Made by a program: the position numbers and the translations under genes
Origin: Physcomitrium patens
Taxonomy: Eukaryota > Streptophyta > Bryopsida > Funariales > Funariaceae
DNA length: 64,000 nucleotides
Reading direction: 5' to 3'
Assembly: GCF_000002425.4 (NCBI RefSeq)
Contig: NC_037261.1
Span: 4,552,082 to 4,616,081, forward strand
Shown here: piece by piece, positions 1 to 9,013 of the stretch
Layout of the letters: the number at the start of each line of letters is the position of its first letter
How positions within the stretch are numbered: the stretch's first letter is position 1
The notes under the pieces: generated by a model
Told to the model about the DNA's origin: nothing
The model's input: the letters and a program-made list of their open reading frames with translations, nothing else
Database searches by the model: none

Positions 1-295
1 GACGAATCCTCAAAACTTGGAACTCATACCATTGAACTTGTTTGGAAGGCTAACTCAGGGCTCCTTATGTTGTAGAACCAGTGGTGCTTATCGAACCTGA
101 GGCAAAGTTGCTTCTCTAAGTGCAGAATTTTGAGGTTGGTGTAACCTAGATTGTGCCATCCCAGATGCTCCATCATTATGAAGCCTTGCCACGACTCCTT
201 CAATCTCTGTAGTTCTTTGTGATAACGTAGCGTGGACATTCATGATAGCATCCAACTTAGACTCCGAACTTTCCATCATACTAATGTCTTAGCTT
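1..295 (-). pseudogene. Gypsy gag N-terminal fragment (B1)
   Basis: Minus-strand reading gives a gag N-terminus with the phrases MESSESKLDAIMN, LHNDGASGMAQSR and HQPQ. Almost the same peptide is encoded at 8790-8995. The frame shifts near position 90-110, and a stop interrupts the first residues near 290, so it is not a working gene. It is the assembly protein of the retrotransposon particle. Assignment rests on position next to the leader and LTR and on the match to copy B2. Confidence 0.6.
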
Positions 296-324
296 CCAGC
301 CATTCTAAGAGAAGGACAGAAATG

Positions 325-561
325 ACTCTACAAGAAGACAATATTGGTTTAGAAGAGGGTACTCCGCAACCTCTAAAATGCCTTAAGAGCTTCAAAAAAA
401 GGAGTAATCCACTCTCTCCATGAAGAATAAGGCTCCAATATTGTAACAAAAGAAGTATCAGTTTAGAGGAGGGTAATCTGCAACCTCTAAAATGCTAGTA
501 CACTTCCAAGCAGAGAGATAATCCACACTCTAACAAAGAAGAAACTAGCTCTGATATCTGA
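325..561 (-). repeat. Duplicated leader unit, about 118 bp x 2 (B1)
   Basis: Two imperfect tandem copies (about 325-443 and 444-561). Each has a core reading GGTTTAGAAGAGGGTA or similar, then AACCTCTAAAATGC, then TAATCCACTCT, and each ends in a primer-site-like motif (GGCTCCAATATTG in the first, CTAGCTCTGATATCT in the second, plus-strand spelling). Copy B2 has the same duplication at about 9014-9256. Family A has a single unit at about 8080-8200. Confidence 0.7.
545..559 (-). promoter_or_regulatory. Primer-binding site, tRNA-iMet type (B1)
   Basis: On the minus strand the motif reads AGATATCAGAGCTAG. This resembles the plant initiator-methionine tRNA primer site (TGGTATCAGAGC), differing in the first three bases. 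It lies about 25 bp inside the 5' LTR, where reverse transcription would be primed. Confidence 0.55.
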
Positions 562-583
562 GGTGAGTGCAGTGTCGACAAAC

Positions 584-999
584 TGTCACGGACATAGAAA
601 TACAAACTCGAGATCTATCAAGAAGTTTAAAAAGAACTGAGAAGAACTAGATTAATCAGATGAGAACAACACCAGAGAAGTGAGCTAGAGCTCCAAGAGA
701 TGTGTTGTCGAGACTGAAGAACTCTTCAGCCTCGATTCCAATATATACTTTTATTTAAGAAGCTTCTCAAGCAACTTCTACCAACTAGGAAGCTTCTAGA
801 AGGTTCTAGAGACTTGCTTCTAGAAGGTTCTAGAAACTTATCTCTAGAAGGTTCTAAGGTCTATGTCTCTAATATCTTCTACTAACTAAGAAGCTTCTAG
901 AAGGTTCCAAAGACTTGCTTCTAGAAGGTTCTAAAAACTTGTCTCTAGAAGGTTCTAAAAACTTGTCTCTAGAAGGTTCTAAGGATTATGTCCCTAACA
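584..999 (-). repeat. 5' LTR of gypsy B1, 416 bp
   Basis: Starts TGTCACGGACA and ends CCCTAACA, giving TG...CA ends. It matches the LTRs at 57496-57844 and, more weakly, 9271-9599. In the transcribed (minus) direction it begins with repeated GAAGCTTCTAGAAGGTTC-type blocks (about 990 down to 765), followed by a TATA-like ATATATA at 741-747. Internal repetition of this block makes it longer than the 57496 copy. Confidence 0.8.
765..990 (-). promoter_or_regulatory. Array of heat-shock-element-like motifs upstream of a TATA box
   Basis: Alternating GAA and TTC triplets spaced by two bases form textbook heat-shock elements. At 789-811 there are four perfect units plus a GAG (GAA-TTC-GAA-TTC-GAG). 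At 818-835 there are four perfect units. Further pairs occur at 847-854 and around 890-985. In the minus-strand direction the array lies just upstream of the TATA-like motif at 741-747, the order expected of a promoter. Binding by heat-shock factor is inferred. Confidence 0.6.
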
Positions 1000-1110
1000 G
1001 CTTCATCCGGTGGCATTCTATTCTTGAAAGTTTTCTGATGTCGAGATCAACTATGAGATCCATGATAAAAAACTTCTTGCAATAGTAGATTCTTTCCATT
1101 GTAAATTCTC
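1000..1110 (+). pseudogene. RNase H fragment of a gypsy pol, opposite strand
   Basis: Plus-strand reading gives HPVAFYS, a stop, then KFSDVEINYEIHDKKLLAI. This corresponds to the RNase H segment of element C around 60040-60130 (VAFYSRKFSAAEINYEIHDK). It is only about 33 codons long, has one stop, and points opposite to all neighbouring gypsy pieces, so it is a rearranged scrap. Confidence 0.7.
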
Positions 1111-1669
1111 AGAAAGAAAGGAACTTGATTGTTGGTTAGAGGGCCAAAAGATAGAAGAATGGTAAAACAATGGACAGGAGAAGCAAAAAGAGAGGAACTT
1201 GATTGTTGTTGTAGTATTAAATTGTCCAGCCGTACAGTCCCTATTGTGGCTGGGCATCTTTGTTTTCTTGAACAAACATGCCTCTAGTCTTGATAATACA
1301 TCGATTTTGCTTCTTGGGGTAGTTTTTAGCTCTGTGGCCTTCTTCACCACATTACAAGTATAGTCCTTCCTCCATATGCCACTTTTTTTCTTCTACAGTT
1401 AGAGATTTGATACGTAGGACGTCAATTTGTATGTCTTCCATCTCCGAATGTAAATTCAATTTGCTTGCTAACATAGTTGGAGCGTGATGAGTTGTATGTT
1501 GTCTTGAACATTGGTCTTGGTGATGTTGGAACAAGCGGTTATTGCACTTCACAGCTTGGCTAATGGCTTCGTTGAGTGTTCACAGATCGGGAAGAGATAA
1601 TAATAAATCCTTTACGTCGTTCTTTAAGCCACAATAAAATTTTGTTGTAAGACCAACAGTCCTTGTTGA
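1111..1669 (-). pseudogene. Gypsy gag C-terminal part with zinc knuckle and start of protease (fragment)
   Basis: Minus strand, reading right to left: KFYCGLKNDVKDLLLSLP, a stop, then TLNEAISQAVKCNNRLFQ, the matrix/capsid end typical of plant gypsy gag. Near 1330-1365 follows a decayed CCHC knuckle (LYL, stop, CGEEGHRAKNYPKK). At about 1140-1250 the sequence resembles the lead-in to the protease of element C, then breaks off. It lies just left of element A and may be part of the same gag as 8790-8995. Confidence 0.65.
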
Positions 1670-1674
1670 ACTTG
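1670..1674. other. Possible target-site duplication of element A (ACTTG / ACTAG)
   Basis: ACTTG sits directly left of the left LTR and ACTAG (8785-8789) directly right of the right LTR. One of five bases differs, so the match is suggestive only. The flanking gag pieces do not join into a continuous reading, which leaves the duplication in doubt. Confidence 0.45.
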
Positions 1675-2213
1675 TGTCAAGAATAAGAACATGATAAAGA
1701 CAAATAAACAAGTGAGACTTCTCTCATAGAAAGATGAAAAAATAGAAATAACTTGATATATATATTAAGAAAGAAATTGGAATGGCTATTGCCAAAAGCC
1801 AAGAAAACTAGAGACTCTTGAAACTAGACTGGAAGCAAGAAAGGAGTTGATAAGAGTGGAGAAGGCTTCACTCTTGTCTCTATATATACTATCTAACTAA
1901 AGGCTATATAGCAACATTCTATAGGACCTCCAATATGTGTTGACTTTGTAGGACACATGCCTTGACTTATAAGGCAAGTTTTTCTACATGTGGGCCACAT
2001 AGTTAGCTTGGTCTTCAAACTAACAACATGTGTGGCACATGGCCAACTTATTGATGATGTTTTTAATCCCAAAAAGTCAATTAAAGACACCTATAAAGTC
2101 AAAGCAGTATCTATAAAGCTTTTAGAAAGCTTCCATATCAAATACTATAGAATTAACTTACTTTTACATATTTATACATATAATTATTGGCTTACATGTA
2201 TATGTCCATGATA
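1675..2213 (-). repeat. 3' LTR of element A, 539 bp
   Basis: TGTCAAGAATAAGAACATG at the left end and TGTCCATGATA at the right end. It aligns along its length with 8220-8784, including the ACAAATAAACAAGTGAGAC and GTGTTGACTTTRTAGGA blocks. TCTATATATACTATC at about 1880-1894 is a candidate TATA box on the transcribed strand. Many substitutions separate the two LTRs, so the insertion is old. Confidence 0.85.
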
Positions 2214-2240
2214 TTATCCCCCCTTCTAGGGACGAGTTCC
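2214..2240 (-). promoter_or_regulatory. Polypurine tract of element A
   Basis: Minus strand reads CTAGAAGGGGGGATAA directly before the LTR end at 2213, the usual site priming plus-strand DNA synthesis. It fixes the left LTR as the 3' LTR. Confidence 0.7.
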
Positions 2241-2771
2241 ACGAGGAGCGGTGATCATATGTTGAGAAAATCTATGATGCGACGAATTGAATCCGCCACA
2301 TACTCTGATCTTTGTTCTCTTCAAAGATAATTGATAGGGCCTCTCAATCATTAGTAGTGTCCCATCCTAGGGCGAAAAAACCATCTTGTTATTTGATCAT
2401 TGTTGAGACTTTCATAACTTCCTTCAAATAAAACATTTGGAATACCATCAGGAATTATTCCTACCTCTAATAAAATCACCAAACATCGGGAGTTCCTTCC
2501 AAGGTCGTAATATCAAACTTGTTGTATCTCGCCATCTATTCAAGGAAGAACATGTCATTCTTCAAGATCTTCATCTCGATTGCATCATCTTGAAGGTTGT
2601 GATAATCGTAATGTCTCATCCGCTAGGTCAACAAACAAAGGCTCTTGAATCAAATCCACTAGTTATTGGTTATCTATTTCTTGAGCGTCACAACTACAAA
2701 GAAGCTACAAAAAAAGATTGAAAATAGAATGTTATCTTGCCTAGATCTTGTTTTTTTTATAAAGAAGGTTT
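2241..2771 (-). other. Spacer between chromodomain and polypurine tract of element A
   Basis: About 530 bp with no intact reading frame. The matching position in element C holds an intact 117-codon ORF (57895-58248). Short stretches here such as MIERPYQLSLKRTKIRVCGG might be a decayed counterpart, but the resemblance is weak. Confidence 0.3.
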
Positions 2772-2924
2772 TCATCTTGATTTTGATGGATGTCGTCGAT
2801 GAAAAGCCTCCACCACCTTCACTATATTTACAAGATTCTTTATTGGCTTCCATGTGCATTCACTAATATCATATCCGTACAAATGGACAAGATATTCTAA
2901 TTTATTTTGGCACCGCCTTGAATC
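2772..2924 (-). pseudogene. Chromodomain of element A, cut off by a stop codon
   Basis: Continuing past the TAA at 2925-2927 in the same frame gives DSRRCQNKLEYLVHLYGYD, then SECTWKP, then EAFHRRHPSKSR. This is a chromodomain fold signature (Y-L-V, G-Y, TW-P), which in chromoviruses binds histone marks and steers integration. The stop falls right after EFEVEEV, where family members usually have a leucine, so one base change (TTA to TAA) could explain it. That cause is inference. Confidence 0.75.
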
Positions 2925-3485
2925 TTAGACTTCTTCTACTTCAAACTCTTCATTATTGTTCACTTCTATAGGAGGAAGTGGAGCTTGTCTTCTTCTTGGT
3001 ATATCCATTGTCTTGTATGGTTTAAGAAGAGATACGTGGAATACTAGATGGATTTTTATTGACTCCTGTAGATGTAAACGATATGCAACTGGATTGATTT
3101 GTGCAGAAATAAAAAATGGTCTAAGCCTTTGATAGTCCAACTTGTCACAAAGACGAGTGGTCTTGATATTGCGACAAAGTAACCATACCTTATCACCCAT
3201 GTAAAATGGTGGTTGTTTCTTTCGATAGACATCCGCATTGATCTTTTATTGTTCTTGAGCTTCTTTCAATTGTACCTTCATCGTTGCATGTAGCTCTAAC
3301 AAATGAATTGTCAAATCTTTTGCAGCAGGATTATCAACTTTTGAAAGGTCAAAAGTATCAATTTGTGGATGATAACCATAATTAAAAAAGAAAGATGTTT
3401 GTTTTGTAGAAGAATGTACCGTGTTATTATAAGCAAACTCTGCCAATGGCAAAAGAGTTGTCCAGTCATCTTGTTGGTAGTTAAT
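2925..3485 (-). pseudogene. Integrase C-terminal part of element A
   Basis: Two overlapping readings: MPLAEFAYNNTVHSST (3246-3452) and GDKVWLLCRNIKTTRLCDKL through HPVFHVSLLKPY-like text (2925-3200, here HLVFHVSLLKPY). These are the integrase tail motifs of gypsy elements and align with 58380-58994 of element C. A frame break lies near 3200-3245. The domain is separated from the catalytic core by the 763-bp insertion at 3491-4253. Confidence 0.8.
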
Positions 3486-3490
3486 GGTAC

Positions 3491-4253
3491 TGTGATTGCT
3501 CGTTTTACTTATTCTAAATTAATCTAATGAGAATAAACCCGTATACGGGGATTTCAACACGGGGAATGACTAGTTGCTTAAGCTTTCACGTTAGAGTCAC
3601 ACAATCAATTACCTCCTCAATGTATCATCTCTATTTCCAATATCTGAAGTCACAAGGAAACTATAATCTCCTCCTTCACCTTATCGATCTCTTCTTTACA
3701 GCAATTCAGTCATATCAATAACTGCTATTTCTACCAATATATTCACCTTCATAATCTCCAACTGTAATACTGCACCCTCACAGCTTTCAACACACAATTA
3801 CCCTTATTTCAATCATTGGAATTCTTCATACAGAACTGTCATTCACATTACGCTGTTTCACACAAATACAGACTCATTTTCTCTGCTGGACTACAATCAA
3901 ATTTCAGCATTCAATCTTTCTTCTTCTCAAATAATACCAATCACATTTCCATTCTATAATTTACTTCACAATATTCAAAAAATCTGAATCCTCTTATTTA
4001 AAGAAAATAACAAACAAAAGAAAAGAGGTAGCACCAAGCTTATCCCGGCTCACACTATCACAGCGATGGTACTTTAATTAACTTCTACAACTCCTATATA
4101 CTTTTCCCTGATTCTCCAGATTCTAACCGTAATTCTGTAATTAATCGCTTTTAAGAACTAAATCACTCATCCGTCCTCTTGAATTTTTTATTATATGGAC
4201 TATTAATATATTTTACCAATATCTTTCAAAAACGAATTAATATCTATTTTACA
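3491..4253. mobile_element. Solo LTR of family E inserted in integrase of element A, 763 bp
   Basis: The insertion begins TGTGATTGCTCG and ends CTATTTTACA, with a perfect 5-bp duplication GGTAC at 3486-3490 and 4254-4258. No coding sequence is seen inside, so it fits a solo LTR. Its start resembles 57082 onward (TTTTACTTATTC, then GAATAAA-CC-TA-A-GG-ATTCAA-AC and GTCACA-AAT-A), so both belong to one family. Orientation is not determined. Confidence 0.75.
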
Positions 4254-4258
4254 GGTAC

Positions 4259-4735
4259 ATCTTAAATACTACTCCAAAACTTCATTAACACGCTCCGTTT
4301 GTCCATCAATTTGAAGATGGAATGTCGAAGATAGTTTTATATCCCCTTTTAGAATCTTGAAAAGAGTCCGCCAAAATCTTGATACAAATTGAATTCTCCT
4401 ATCTGATATAATATCTTTAGATAATCCATCATAGCAGTAGATATTGTCAAGAAAAAGCTTAGCTGTTTCTTCACATATGATAGATTTTGTACATTGTACA
4501 AAATGTACCATCTTGGTAAAATGATCTACTATCACGAATATAGAGTCATAAGAACTTGAGATTGGAAGATCCGTGATGAAATCCATAGAAATAGAAGACC
4601 ATGATTGTTTTGGAATGGGTAATGGCTGAAGAAGTCCATAAGGTCAATGACGAGGAGTTTTTGATCTTGAGCAAACATCACAAGATTGTACAAAATCTTT
4701 GACTGCTTTCTACATTTGTGGCCACAAAAGTCCCT
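4259..4735 (-). pseudogene. Integrase catalytic core of element A
   Basis: MDFITDLPISSSYDSIFVIV, then DHFTKMVHFV, SDRRIQFVSRFW and DGQTERVNEVLE. The D...D...E core is recognisable: D of IVDHF, D of ISDRR and the E of TERVN. SDRG-TQF of active relatives is SDRR-IQF here. The reading is open over 4269-4586, but the zinc-finger part to the right is out of frame or stopped. Confidence 0.85.
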
Positions 4736-5113
4736 TCATATTAGTTCTAAAGTTTTATTGTACCCAAAATGTTCTGCTACTGGAAAGTCATGACGAGCTT
4801 GAAGAACACGTAATCGAGCTTCACCTTCTGAAACATATAGGCGTCCCTCAAAATATAATAGATTCTTCTTGAATTCAAACTTGAAAGTATTATGAGACTT
4901 TGAAGGATTTCTCTTCATATCACAAATAAGAGGATCAGAAGACATACTTGACTGAACTTGCTTAATGAAAGTTGAATCAACAATTAGTGTTGATTTCATT
5001 GATCGAAGATGAAGATGCTCTGGCTTCAAGAGAATTGTTTGTTGTTGATCAAAAGCAGCAACTCCTTCCTTCAATGCAAGATAAGATCGTCTAGAAAGTT
5101 CATCTCACAAACC
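4736..5113 (-). pseudogene. RNase H end and integrase zinc-binding region of element A
   Basis: LYFEGRLYVSEGEARLRVLQ and ARHDFPVAEHFGYNKTLELI match the gypsy pol linker and the first histidine part of the integrase zinc finger. They align with 59500-59924 of element C. The finger is broken at about 4735. Confidence 0.75.
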
Positions 5114-6218
5114 TTATTGTTTTTTTGGTCGATAAGTGATCTTGAATTCGAATCTTAATAAAGACATACTCCAACGGACTTGGCGATGATTCAAAACATG
5201 TGCTGACATAAAATATTCAAGATTCTTGTGATCTCTATACATTATGACTGGGCTAAAAGTACCATCTAGATAATGGTACCATTCTTGAAAAGAATCCATG
5301 ATTGTAAGTTCTTTGTCATAGATCTTGTAGTTAATCTTGGCCATTGAAAATTTTCTGGAATGAAAAGCTATTAGATGAAGTTTATCATTTGTTCCCATTT
5401 GTGACAATACGACACCCAAAGCAAAGTTTGATGCGTCTATTTCTATAAAAAATGGCTTAAAAAAATCAATGTGATACGAGATTGGTATAGAAACAAAGGC
5501 TGTCTTCAAAGCTTCAAATACTACTTCTACTTCTTGATTCCATTGAAGTTTGTCTTTGCAAGTCAAACGTATAAGTGGAGCTACAACTTGAGAGAAGTCT
5601 TTGATGAAGATCCGATAGTAGTTAGCAAATCCCAAAAAGTATTAGACATCTCTTACCGTTTTTTGGATCTTCCAATCCATAATAGTTTGAACTTTCTTAG
5701 GATCCATCATAAGTCCATTATTTGAAATAGTGTATTCTAAGAAGTTGACTTGATTAGTGTAAAATACACACTTTTCTATCTTGGTATAGAGTACTACATC
5801 TCTTAGTTTTTTGTAATACTTGGCGAATATGAAGTTCATGTTCTTCTAAGTTCTTCGAATAGATTAAGATATCATCTAGGTAATAGACAATAAAATCATC
5901 TAAAAAATCTTGAAAGACATCATTCATTAGATGTTGGAATGCTGTTGGTGCATTTGTAAGTTCAAAAGGCATGACATTATATTCAAAATGTCCATACCTT
6001 GTTCGAAATGCAGTCTTCCATTCATCTCCTTTTTTGATGTGTACCAAATGATATGCTCCTTGTAGATCTATTTTTGTATAGATCTTAGCTTGATTCAACT
6101 GATCAAGAAGTCCAGATATCAAAGGTAGTGGGTACTTATTTTTTATAGTGATTTTGTTGAGTCCTCGATAATCAACACAAATAAAATTGGAGCTCCTACT
6201 GGAGATTTGGAATGGCAT
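5114..6218 (-). pseudogene. Reverse transcriptase and RNase H of element A
   Basis: Three frames cover the region. 5754-6218 carries [22 protein letters not shown], the [13 protein letters not shown] block and the catalytic YLDD box ([11 protein letters not shown]). 5642-5839 continues with VNFLEYTISNNGLMMDPKKV. 5114-5635 has GFANYYRIFIKDFSQV, the RNase H start IEIDASNFALGVVL and YRPKKQ. At least two frame breaks split them. The enzyme would copy the element RNA into DNA, but this copy is dead. Confidence 0.9.
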
Positions 6219-6264
6219 ATGAAGTTCTTGGCCAAATTCTCTTCAATATATTCCTTGAGTTCAG

Positions 6265-6994
6265 CTAATTCATTTTGAGATAAATTATAGATTGGTCCAA
6301 ATGGCGGTTTTGCTCCTTCTTGAAGGTCAATTGAGCAGTCATAGGAATAATGTTCTGAAAAAGTATTCGCATTCTTTTTCTCAAATACATCTTGAAAATC
6401 TTAATATTGGCTTGGAATTCCACTTGAAGTCTTTCCACCAGTAGAAACAGGTATGGTATAAATGACAAAAGGTGATCCTTCTTTTGCAGCATGCAAGAAA
6501 GTACTTACACCTACAATTATAGGTTTAATTATACTAGACTTATGACTTTCTACTTGATTAACTATACTCTTAGTTATACTTTCAGAAAAGTCAAGACTAC
6601 GAGAAGTCCAATCTATTTTAGGATTATATTTTTTTAGCCATGATAAATCTAAAATAATTAGATTAGAAGGAGATCTAATGATATTAAATATTATAAAGCT
6701 ACTATGACCATTAGTTGCTATTTCTATAGGAAGGATTTCATGAGTAACATCTCCTGAAGAAAACGGACGACCATCTATGACTTCTACATGAATAGGTTTA
6801 GTTTTCTTTATTAAAAATATACTATGTCTTTTAGCAAAATTTTCATCTAAGAAACATGCTGATGCTCCTAAATCTAACAAGGCAGAGGCTTTAAGATATT
6901 TAGGTCCTAGAATAATATTTATCGTAAAACATGGAGAGGGTTCTGATGAGAGGATAGGACCTTCACTAGGCATTGTACAAGGTTCCAGCCACAC
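6265..6994 (-). pseudogene. Aspartic protease of element A
   Basis: MWLEPCTMPSEGPI, then YLKASALLDLGASACFLDE and a fold ending ILDLSWLKKYNPKIDW. It aligns with 61377-61694 of element C. The catalytic D-S/T-G triplet is DLG here, so the protease would be inactive. The frame breaks near 6400-6490, where a second reading (6265-6492) continues toward RT. Confidence 0.85.
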
Positions 6995-6999
6995 GGTCC

Positions 7000-8007
7000 C
7001 TATTGTAGCTGCACAAATTCATTTTCCGACATGCTATCTTCTTTAATCGCCGTACTCTTCATTTTATATTTATGTAACTTCTTTAGATAATGTTGAGCAT
7101 TGTGCTTAGGTTCTCTACAATATAAGCTTAATCTTTTTTGACAACGACAAGTCTTTTCTTGCTCAGCAAGAGGTTTGAAACATACTGCATCAATTTGCAT
7201 ATCCTCTAATTCCGAATGTATGTGTTGAAGAGGTGTTGGTATTGCCATTGAATTATAGTAACATTGAGGTCCATTTGTACGGTTCTCAAATCAAAATTCA
7301 AAAAGATGATTGTCGCACTTCACAGCAAAGTCAATTTCTTGACTCAATCTTTGAGGATCAAGTAAGTTGAACATTAATTTTTTTACCTCATATTATAATC
7401 CGTAGAGAAATTGGCTAATAAGTGCACCATCATTCCACTTGATATCAGTTGCAAGTTGTCAAAATTATGAAGCATATAACGTTACTGATCAATTGTCTTA
7501 TCGTAAAATATGGATCTTATTGGTTGCAACACGAATTACATCATATTTTTTATACATGGATTGAAACTCTGCTAGAAAAGTCTCTAGATTATCTAATATT
7601 GGATCTCGTCATTCAAGAAAAGATAAAAACTATAATAATGTTGAACTTGAAAGAAGCGTACGAATGAATTTAACTTGCGATCCTTGAGTTAGATAGCTTT
7701 GGAGTTGAAGTTCAATTACAAGTTGCACTTAATTGATAAATCCTCGAAACTTGGATCTGGTGCCATCAAACTTCTCCAGTAGGACAATTCTTGGTTCTCT
7801 AATACTAGAAGGATGTTCCACCATATGAGAAGGGAAATGATTTGGTACAAATGTTGAAGCAGCTTCAATCATTTCTATATCTTCAATTCTTGCCAATTTT
7901 GTTGTTCCTTCTAGTGATAAATTGAGTTGATGCATCGCAAGGATTAACTCCTTCAATTGCTCTTGCATTTGTGCCATTGCACTCTTCATTTCAACAAGTT
8001 TTGCCAT
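7000..8007 (-). pseudogene. Gag of element A
   Basis: The N-terminus MAKLVEMKSAMAQMQEQLKE leads into EPRIVLLEKFDGTRSKFRGF (7729-8007), the classic gypsy gag entry. The C-terminal part (7000-7248) holds SELEDMQIDAV and a zinc knuckle reading LYCREPKHNAQHYLKK, where the expected CxxC start is disturbed. Between 7249 and 7728 only broken frames occur. Confidence 0.75.
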
Positions 8008-8079
8008 GATAATACTTAGAAAAGAGAAGATGTCTAGTATCGCTCAAGACAAATGGAAGAAAGGACTTGAGATCAAAGA

Positions 8080-8200
8080 AAATACTAAGAATAATATCAG
8101 TTTAGAAGAGGGTAATCCGCAATTTCTAATATGCTTGTGTCTTATCAAGAAAAAGGGGTAATCCACTCTTAATCAAGATTACACAAAGCTCTAATATTGT
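8080..8200 (-). repeat. Leader unit of element A with primer-site-like end
   Basis: A single copy of the unit that is doubled in family B (AGTTTAGAAGAGGGTAATCC, then GGGGTAATCCACTCT). It ends near 8188-8199 in AGCTCTAATATTG, minus-strand CAATATTAGAGCT. This matches the tRNA-iMet primer site at about 8 of 12 positions and lies about 20 bp from the LTR. Confidence 0.5.
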
Positions 8201-8219
8201 AAGTGTACTCTTGTCAATC

Positions 8220-8784
8220 TGTCAAGGACAAGAACATGATAAAGACAAATAAACAAGTGAGACTTCTCTCATAGAAAGATGACAAAATAGAAATAACTTG
8301 ATATATATATATATATTAAGAAAGAAACTGGAATGGCTATTGCCAAAAGACAAGAAAAGTAGAGACCTTTGAAACTAGACTGGAAGCAAGAAAGGAGTTG
8401 ATAAGAGTAGAGAAGGCTTTATTCTTGTCTCTATATATACTATCTAACTAGAGGCTATGTGGCGACATTTTATAGGACCTCCAATATGTGTTGACTTTAT
8501 AGGAATTATGCCTTGACTTACAAGACAAGTTTTTTTATGTATGGGCCACATAATTAGGTTGGTCTTCAAGCTAACAACATGTGTGGTACGTGGCCAACTT
8601 GTTGACGACGTTTCTAATCCAAAAAAGTCAATTAAAGAAATCTATAAAGTCAAAGCAACATCTACAAAGCTTCTAAAAAGCTTCTATATCAAATACTATA
8701 GAATTAACTTACTTTTACCTACTTTTACTTACTTCTACCTATTTATACATGTAATTATTGGCTTACATGTATATGTCCATGACA
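8220..8784 (-). repeat. 5' LTR of element A, 565 bp
   Basis: TGTCAAGGACAAGAACATG at its left and GTCCATGACA at its right, giving TGTC...GACA ends. It pairs with 1675-2213. It is about 26 bp longer, in part from a longer (TA)n and a duplicated CTACTTTTACTTACTTCTAC tract. TCTATATATACT (about 8431-8444) is the likely TATA region on the minus strand. Confidence 0.85.
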
Positions 8785-8789
8785 ACTAG

Positions 8790-8995
8790 AGGCAAAGCTA
8801 CTTCTATTGGTGCTGAAGCTTGAGGTTGGTGAATCCTCGATTGTGCCATCCTAGATGCTCCATCATTATGAAGTCTTGTAATGATTCCTTCAATCTCTAG
8901 AGTTCTCTATGTTAACATAGCAAGAGCATTCATAATGGCATCGAACTTAGACTTCGAACTTTCAACCATACTAATATCTTGACCTCCGGCCATTC
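8790..8995 (-). pseudogene. Gag N-terminal fragment (B2), cut by element A
   Basis: Minus strand begins MAGGQDISMVESSKFDAIMN and continues through LHNDGASRMAQSR and HQPQASAP, matching 1-295. A stop lies after ALAMLT. It terminates at the junction with element A (8785). Confidence 0.6.
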
Positions 8996-9013
8996 TAAGA
9001 GAAGGAAAAAAAT

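Larger units (their letters stand above)
1..999 (-). mobile_element. Ty3/gypsy family B, 5' end of copy B1 (truncated by window edge)
   Basis: Read on the minus strand this is the 5' end of a gypsy retrotransposon: LTR (584-999), primer site (about 545-559), a duplicated leader (about 325-561), then the start of gag running off the left edge. The same order and sequence recur at 8790-9599 (copy B2), and the LTR recurs at 57496-57844. The rest of the element lies outside the window. Family B is named here only for reference. Confidence 0.8.
1675..8784 (-). mobile_element. Ty3/gypsy chromovirus, family A, 7.1 kb, decayed
   Basis: Two similar LTRs (1675-2213 and 8220-8784) bound a minus-strand gag-protease-RT-RNase H-integrase-chromodomain order, which defines a Ty3/gypsy chromovirus. 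A purine-rich tract lies inside the left LTR and a weak primer site inside the right one, confirming orientation. Every coding part has stops or frame breaks, and a solo LTR (3491-4253) splits the integrase, so the element cannot move by itself. Flanks on both sides are gag fragments of family B. Confidence 0.9.

Noticed and set aside
765-990. Regular GAAGCTTCTAGAAGG repeats considered as a CRISPR-like array
   Set aside because: No equal-length unique spacers, and the unit is part of an LTR found at three loci in a plant genome.
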